This document shows, piece by piece, positions 18,656-22,500 of a stretch of 22,500 bases of DNA. A program made the position numbers and the translations under genes. Source of the stretch: Cryptomeria japonica (Eukaryota > Streptophyta > Pinopsida > Cupressales > Cupressaceae); the NCBI RefSeq assembly GCF_030272615.1, contig NW_026728910.1, positions 240,001 through 262,500 of the forward strand, given 5' to 3'. Every line of letters begins with the position of its first letter. Position 1 is the first letter of the stretch. Under the pieces are notes generated by a model that made no database searches, was not told the DNA's origin, and worked only from the letters and a program-made list of their open reading frames with translations.

Positions 18656-18683
18656 GCAGCCCAGGCAAGTTGTGCGCACCAAG

Positions 18684-19177
18684 GCACCCACCCTGGCCAA
18701 GGTGGGTCACGGGGTGGGTCCTAGGGTGGGTAACGGGGTGGGTACTAAGGTGCGTGCCAAGGTGGGTCATAGGGTGGGTGCCAAGGTGGGCACCAGGGTG
18801 GGTGTGCACCAACCCTAGCCAGGGTAGGTCACGGGGTGGTTGTCGGGGTGGGCGTCAAGGAGCCAAGGTGGGTGGCAAGTAGCCAAGTTGCGTGCCAAGG
18901 TGGGTGTCGGGGTGGGTGCCAAGGATCCAAGGTGGGTGCCAAGGAACCAAGGTGGGTGTCTGGGTGGGTGCCGAGGTGGGAGCCAGGGTGGGTCCCAAGG
19001 TGAGTGCAAAGGTGGGTGCCAGGGTCAAGGTGAGTGCCAATGTGGGTTCCAAGGTGCCAGGGTCAGGGTGAGTGCCAATGTGGGTTCAAAGGTGCTAAGT
19101 TGGGTGCGAGGTTGGGTGCGAGGGTGGGTGGGTGCCAAGGTGTGCTAGGTGGAAGCCCGGGTGGGTCGGCATCCCAT
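18684..19177 (+). repeat. Second, shortened copy of the G-rich minisatellite
   Basis: Same sequence as 10837-11330: GGTGGGTGCC-type monomers with G-rich + strand. It starts sharply at the unit junction. Confidence 0.85.
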
Positions 19178-19547
19178 GGGTGTCGAGTTGGGTGCCTGAT
19201 GGGTGCTTCTTGTCAAGTTTTAGTCGTCGGGACTCATTTCGAGCCTTAGAGGTCGTTTCTTGTCCGGTTGCCCTGTCTTCGACCTGGGAACCCAATTTTG
19301 GTCCTCGGGTCCCATTTTTTTTTGTCTCGCATCCCACTTTTGGCCTGTGGCCTTTTCGGGGTCGATTCTCGTTTTGGGCATCAGAGCATGTTTCTTCTCC
19401 TAAAACCCAATATTTGTTTATTAAGTCTCGGAACACATTTTTGTTCTCGTGGACCCATCATGGGTCTTGGAACGCATTTGTGGTCCTTGGGTCCCATTTT
19501 GCATCCCGAAACTTGTGTTTTGGTGCTTGATCCCTATTTTGGGTGCC
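19177..19547. other. Second copy of the T-rich block upstream of 5S
   Basis: Same as 11330-11700 at offset 7847; I noticed no change. Confidence 0.6.
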
Positions 19548-19909
19548 CACCTTGCACCAAGTGCGCACCCGGGGCAAACCGAGCGCCTTGGTGCACCGGG
19601 GCAAGATCGAGCGTGCACCCGAGGCGCCCCGAACATGCACCAAGGTGCACTCGGCCCACATGTGAGCGCAGGTCGTTGCGCCCGAGGTGGTGTGTGGGCA
19701 CCGCGTTGCAGACGGGACACTGCACGCACACGACGCCCCCTCCAGGTGCACGCACGTAGGCCGGGCCGGGTGCACACCCGACGCCCTAGCAAGGTGCGCG
19801 CACCCGGGCAGGGCTCACACTTGGCGAACGGGGCGCACTTCGCGAGGGAGGGTGTGCACCTCGACGGGGGTGGGTGGCCGGGGTGGATTCGCACGTGGGT
19901 CGCGGTTTG
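19547..19909. other. GC-rich spacer upstream of 5S gene 2
   Basis: Same as 11700-12062 at offset 7847. No gene is seen. Confidence 0.55.
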
Positions 19910-19938
19910 CTAAGTACACACTGCGACAAGCTCATAAC
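19910..19938 (+). promoter_or_regulatory. Upstream promoter region of 5S gene 2
   Basis: Same as for gene 1: CTAAGTA near -28 and C at -1 (19938). Confidence 0.5.
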
Positions 19939-20057
19939 GGGTGCGATCATACCAGCGTTAGTGCACCGGATCCCATCAGAACTCCGCAGTTAAGCGCGCT
20001 TGGGCCGGAGTAGTACTGGGATGGGTGACCTCCCGGGAAGTCCCGGTGTTGCACCCT
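19939..20057 (+). rRNA. 5S ribosomal RNA gene, copy 2
   Basis: A full-length plant 5S rRNA gene, with no difference from copy 1 that I can see over about 119 nt. It begins GGGTGCGATCATACC and ends TTGCACCC, so helix I can form. Box A (19988-20002), the intermediate element and box C (20018-20035) are all present. It is followed by the same T-runs and preceded by the same 29 bp. It is transcribed rightwards by Pol III, like copy 1, and sits exactly 7847 bp further on. Both copies look functional, with no sign of pseudogene decay, so this spacer appears to carry at least two 5S genes. Confidence 0.97.
19988..20035 (+). promoter_or_regulatory. Internal control region of 5S gene 2
   Basis: Boxes A, IE and C are present at the same relative positions and with the same bases as in copy 1. 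Confidence 0.85.
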
Positions 20058-20069
20058 TTTTTAGTTTTT
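20057..20069 (+). terminator. Pol III terminator of 5S gene 2
   Basis: T6 at 20057-20062 and T5 at 20065-20069 directly after the 5S 3' end, as in copy 1. Confidence 0.85.
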
Positions 20070-20480
20070 CGCCGGGCGTCGCAATGCTATTTGAATAAAC
20101 CTTTTGCCCGTTTGCGTTCTCGTCGGGGCCGGGCCGGGCCGGGGTGCGCTGCCCGCACTACCGCGCGCGCGGGGGCGACACCGAGCGCGCACCCGAGGCG
20201 CCCCGAGCACACAGGCCACGGTGCAACCCGGGCGTTGTGCGCGCACCCCGGTGCGCCCGAGGTGCTGCGCGCGCACCCAGGTGAAATCGGTGTGCACCTC
20301 GGCCAGTGCGCGCTCGGTCGAGTCGCGCACGTTGGCCAAGGTGCACGGTGATGTTTCTTACTCTAAGGTTCCGCACCAGACGCCCGGGACAGGTGAGCGA
20401 AGCTGGGCGGGGCCGGGTGCGCGGCCGGGGCAGGTGCACGCAGCTGGAGAGAGCTTTGGAGCACACTTCGGAGCGCACCA
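20070..20480. other. Very GC-rich spacer downstream of 5S gene 2
   Basis: Same as 12223-12633, including the (CG)5 tract, here at 20162-20171. No gene is seen. Confidence 0.6.
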
Positions 20481-20597
20481 ATGATGCGCTCCATTCAAAA
20501 GTTTCCTGAAAAGGCAAAAAAAGTTGAGATTATAGAATTTCCCACTTGAGAGATTGTAAAAAAAAAAAATTTAAAATGAAGGAAACGCGGGTGCCAA
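20481..20597. repeat. Diverged AT-rich landmark, second copy
   Basis: Same as 12634-12750 at offset 7847. Confidence 0.75.
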
Positions 20598-22263
20598 GGT
20601 GTGCGCAGCCCAGCCAAGGTGTGCGCACCAAGGCGCCCACCCTGGCGAAGGTGCACGCAAGGTGCGCACCCGAGGCAAACCGGACAATTAACCCAACTTT
20701 CGACTTCGCGCGCACCTTGGAGCGCACTTCGGAGCGCTCCTTGGTGCGCACCAATCTTGGGCACCTCGGAGTGCACCATGGCGCCCACCAAGGTGCGCAC
20801 CCGGGGCAAACCGAGCTCCGACTTCGTGCGCACCTTGGAGCGCACGAAAGGTGCGCACCATGGCGCCCACCAAGGTGCGCAGCCCAGCCAAGGCGTGCGC
20901 ATCAAGGTGCGCACCCTGGCGAAGGTGCGCACCCGGGGCAAACCGAGCTCCGACTTCGTGCGCACCTTGGAGCGCACAAAAGGTGCGCAACCCAGCCAAG
21001 GTGTGCGCACCCCGGTCAAACCGAGCTCCGAATCGTGCGCACCAGAGGTGCACGCCATCGTGCGCACCTTGGAGCACACTTCGGAGCCCTCCTTGGTGCG
21101 CGCCGATGTTGCGCACCTCGGAGCGCACCCGGGGAAAACAATGCAATTAACCCGACTTTCGACTTCGTGGGCACCTCGGAGCGCTCTCGGGTTCGCACCT
21201 CGGAGCACACCGAGGTGCGCACCTTTGATGCGCTGCCTTCACCAATTTCCAGAAAAGGCAAGAAAACATTGAGAAGGTGTGCGCACCGAGGTGCCCACCC
21301 TGGCGAAGGTGCACGCGAGGTGCGCACCCGGGGCAAACCGGGCTCCGACTTCGTGCACGCCGCACCTTGGAGCACACTTCGGAGCGCTCCTTGGTGCGCA
21401 CCAGGGCGCGCAACCCAGCCGAGGTGCCCACCCCGGCGAAGGTGCACGCGAGGTGCGCACCCGGGGCAAACCGGGCTCCGACTTCGTGCACGCCATGGTG
21501 CCCACCGCGGCGAAGGTGCACGCGAGGTGCGCACCCGGGGCAAACCGGGCTCCGACTTCGTGCACGCCGCACCTTGGAGCACACTTCGGAGCGCTCCTTG
21601 GTGCGCACCATGGTGCCCACCAGGGCGCGCAACCCCGCCGAAGGTGCACGCGAGGTGCGCACCCGGGGCAAACCGGGCTCCGACTTCGTGCACGCCGCAC
21701 CTTGGAGCACACTTCGGAGCGCTCCTTGGTGCGCACCATGGTGCCCACCAGGGCGCGCAACCCCGCCGAAGGTGCACGCGAGGTGCGCACCCGGGGCAAA
21801 CCGGGCTCCGACTTCGTGCACGCCATGGTGCGCACCGCGGCGAAGGTGCGCACCCGGGGCAAACCGGGCTCCGACTTCGTGCACGCCGCACCTTGGAGCA
21901 CACTTCGGAGCGCTCCTTGGTGCGCACCAGGGCGCGCAACCCAGCCGAGGTGCCCACCCCGGCGAAGGTGCACGCGAGGTGCGTACCCGGGGCAAACCGG
22001 GCTCCGACTTCGTGCACGCCGCACCTTGGAGCACACTTCGGAGCGCTCCTTGGTGCGCACCATGGTGCCCACCAGGCCGCGCAACCCAGCCAAGGTGTGC
22101 GCACCAAGGTGCACGCGAGGTGCGCACCCGGGGCAAACCGGGGTCCGACTTCGTGCACGCCGCACCTTGGAGCACACATCGGGGCGCTCCCGGGTTCGCA
22201 CCGGCGTTGCGCACCGTGGTGGGCACCTCGGAGCACACCAAGGTGGGCAGCGAGGTGCGCACC
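20597..22263. repeat. GC-rich tandem monomers, second copy
   Basis: Same as 12750-14340, with offset 7847 up to 21217 and 7923 after 21294. Monomers and open frames on both strands are the same as in the first copy. No gene is supported. Confidence 0.85.
21218..21293. repeat. 76-bp segment present only in unit 2 (landmark remnant)
   Basis: Contains TTTGATGCGCTGCCTTCACC, AATTTCCAGAAAAGGCAAG and AAAACATTGAGAAGG, a truncated AT-rich landmark. CACCGAGGTG stands immediately before it (21208-21217) and again at its end, so one copy of this 10-bp direct repeat remains in unit 1 (13361-13370). A deletion in unit 1 between the direct repeats is the simplest explanation. Confidence 0.8.
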
Positions 22264-22379
22264 TTTGATGCGATGCCTTCACTAATTTCCATAAAAGGCA
22301 AAAAAAAAACGAGATTTTAAAATTTCCGTTTTGAAAGATAGTGAGAAAAAGGGAATGCTGGTGCCATCTTGAGCCCGCC
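22264..22379. repeat. AT-rich landmark element L2, unit 2 copy
   Basis: Same as L2 at 14341 (offset 7923), with the GCGATGCC and CCATAAAAGG variants. Confidence 0.8.
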
Positions 22380-22500
22380 CTGGTGCGCAGCCCAGCCAAG
22401 GTGTGCGCACCAAGGTGCCCACCCTGGCGAAGGTGCGCGCCCGGGCAATTAACCCAACTTCCAACTTCGCGCGCGCCAGGGTGGGAGCGCACCCAACAAC

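Larger units (their letters stand above)
10837..18683 (+). repeat. Unit 1 of a 7847-bp tandem repeat containing a 5S rRNA gene
   Basis: Sequence from 10837 recurs from 18684 with a constant offset of 7847 through to 13370 (2534 bp without net indel), then with offset 7923 after a 76-bp difference. Translations in several frames are the same in both copies over 11285-13360, so the copies appear virtually identical. The unit runs from inside the G-rich minisatellite, through the T-rich block and 5S gene 1, to the end of the GC-rich higher-order repeats. An assembly artefact is possible and should be excluded. Confidence 0.85.
16693..18683. repeat. Higher-order repeat unit B, shortened copy of unit A
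   Basis: Landmarks at 16693, 17188, 17657 and 18013 match those of unit A. The spacing between the third and fourth falls from 634 to 356 bp, so 278 bp are missing: CCCACCAGGGCG at about 17910 joins directly to GCACCCGGGGCAAACCGGG. Unit B also ends differently, with an extra landmark at 18537 and then the jump into the G-rich minisatellite at 18684. Single-base differences from unit A are few. Confidence 0.8.
18684..22500 (+). repeat. Unit 2 of the 7847-bp tandem repeat (incomplete at window end)
   Basis: Repeats 10837-14577, including 5S gene 2 and the start of the GC-rich higher-order block. It begins within the G-rich minisatellite, so about 1.2 kb of that minisatellite (9645-10836) is not repeated. 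It differs from unit 1 by 76 bp at 21218-21293. The unit continues past the window. Confidence 0.85.

Noticed and set aside
1-22500. 18S, 5.8S or 26S rRNA genes, tRNAs, transposons or retroelements
   Set aside because: I looked for the conserved 18S start, plant 26S end, tRNA B-box cloverleaf context, terminal repeats and transposase or reverse transcriptase motifs on both strands and saw none I could support.

Overview
The window looks like non-coding plant nuclear ribosomal DNA: part of a very large intergenic spacer (IGS) of the 35S rRNA genes, with 5S rRNA genes inside it. The direct evidence is two intact 5S rRNA genes on the + strand (12092-12210 and 19939-20057), each followed by T-runs, and thirteen copies of a plant-type RNA polymerase I core promoter (TATATAGGGG) on the - strand between 5128 and 9381. 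I recognise no protein-coding gene. The many long open frames come from stop-poor tandem repeats whose periods (188, 52, 311, 157 bp) are not multiples of three. The 5S sequence and the size of the spacer suggest a gymnosperm, probably a conifer or relative; this is inference. No 18S, 5.8S or 26S sequence is visible.

Layout, left to right. 1-822: degenerate repeats. 823-4743: an array of 21 units of a 188-bp repeat, probably in the 5' external transcribed spacer (ETS) of a leftward 35S gene. 4744-6100: three promoters (P1-P3), each with a large imperfect inverted repeat starting about 33 nt downstream of the predicted start. 6100-6530: short repeats. 6530-7650: four promoters (P4-P7) exactly 311 bp apart. 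7656-8395: a nearly perfect 52-bp array. 8395-9440: six promoters (P8-P13), mostly exactly 157 bp apart. 9440-9645: GTGCACC-rich sequence holding a truncated promoter unit. 9645-11330: a G-rich GGTGGGTGCC minisatellite able to form G-quadruplexes. 11330-11700: a T-rich lower-copy block. 11700-12630: GC-rich sequence around 5S gene 1. 12630-18683: GC-rich higher-order repeats built on GGTGCGCACC-type monomers and punctuated by AT-rich landmarks about 110 bp long. 18684-22500: a second copy of 10837-14577, including 5S gene 2.

How it may work: Pol I would read leftwards from P13 to P1 towards an 18S gene beyond position 1, while Pol III reads the 5S genes rightwards, so the two systems diverge. 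P1, the promoter furthest downstream, is the best candidate in this window for the gene promoter; P2-P13 would be spacer promoters. The 5S unit repeats with a 7847-bp period, so the IGS seems to carry at least two 5S genes. The repeat families share motifs: the 188-bp ETS repeat looks like a promoter-less version of the P1-P3 unit, and the GGTGCGCACC palindrome recurs in the 311-bp units, the 52-bp array and the 5S region. All functional statements rest on sequence patterns only.
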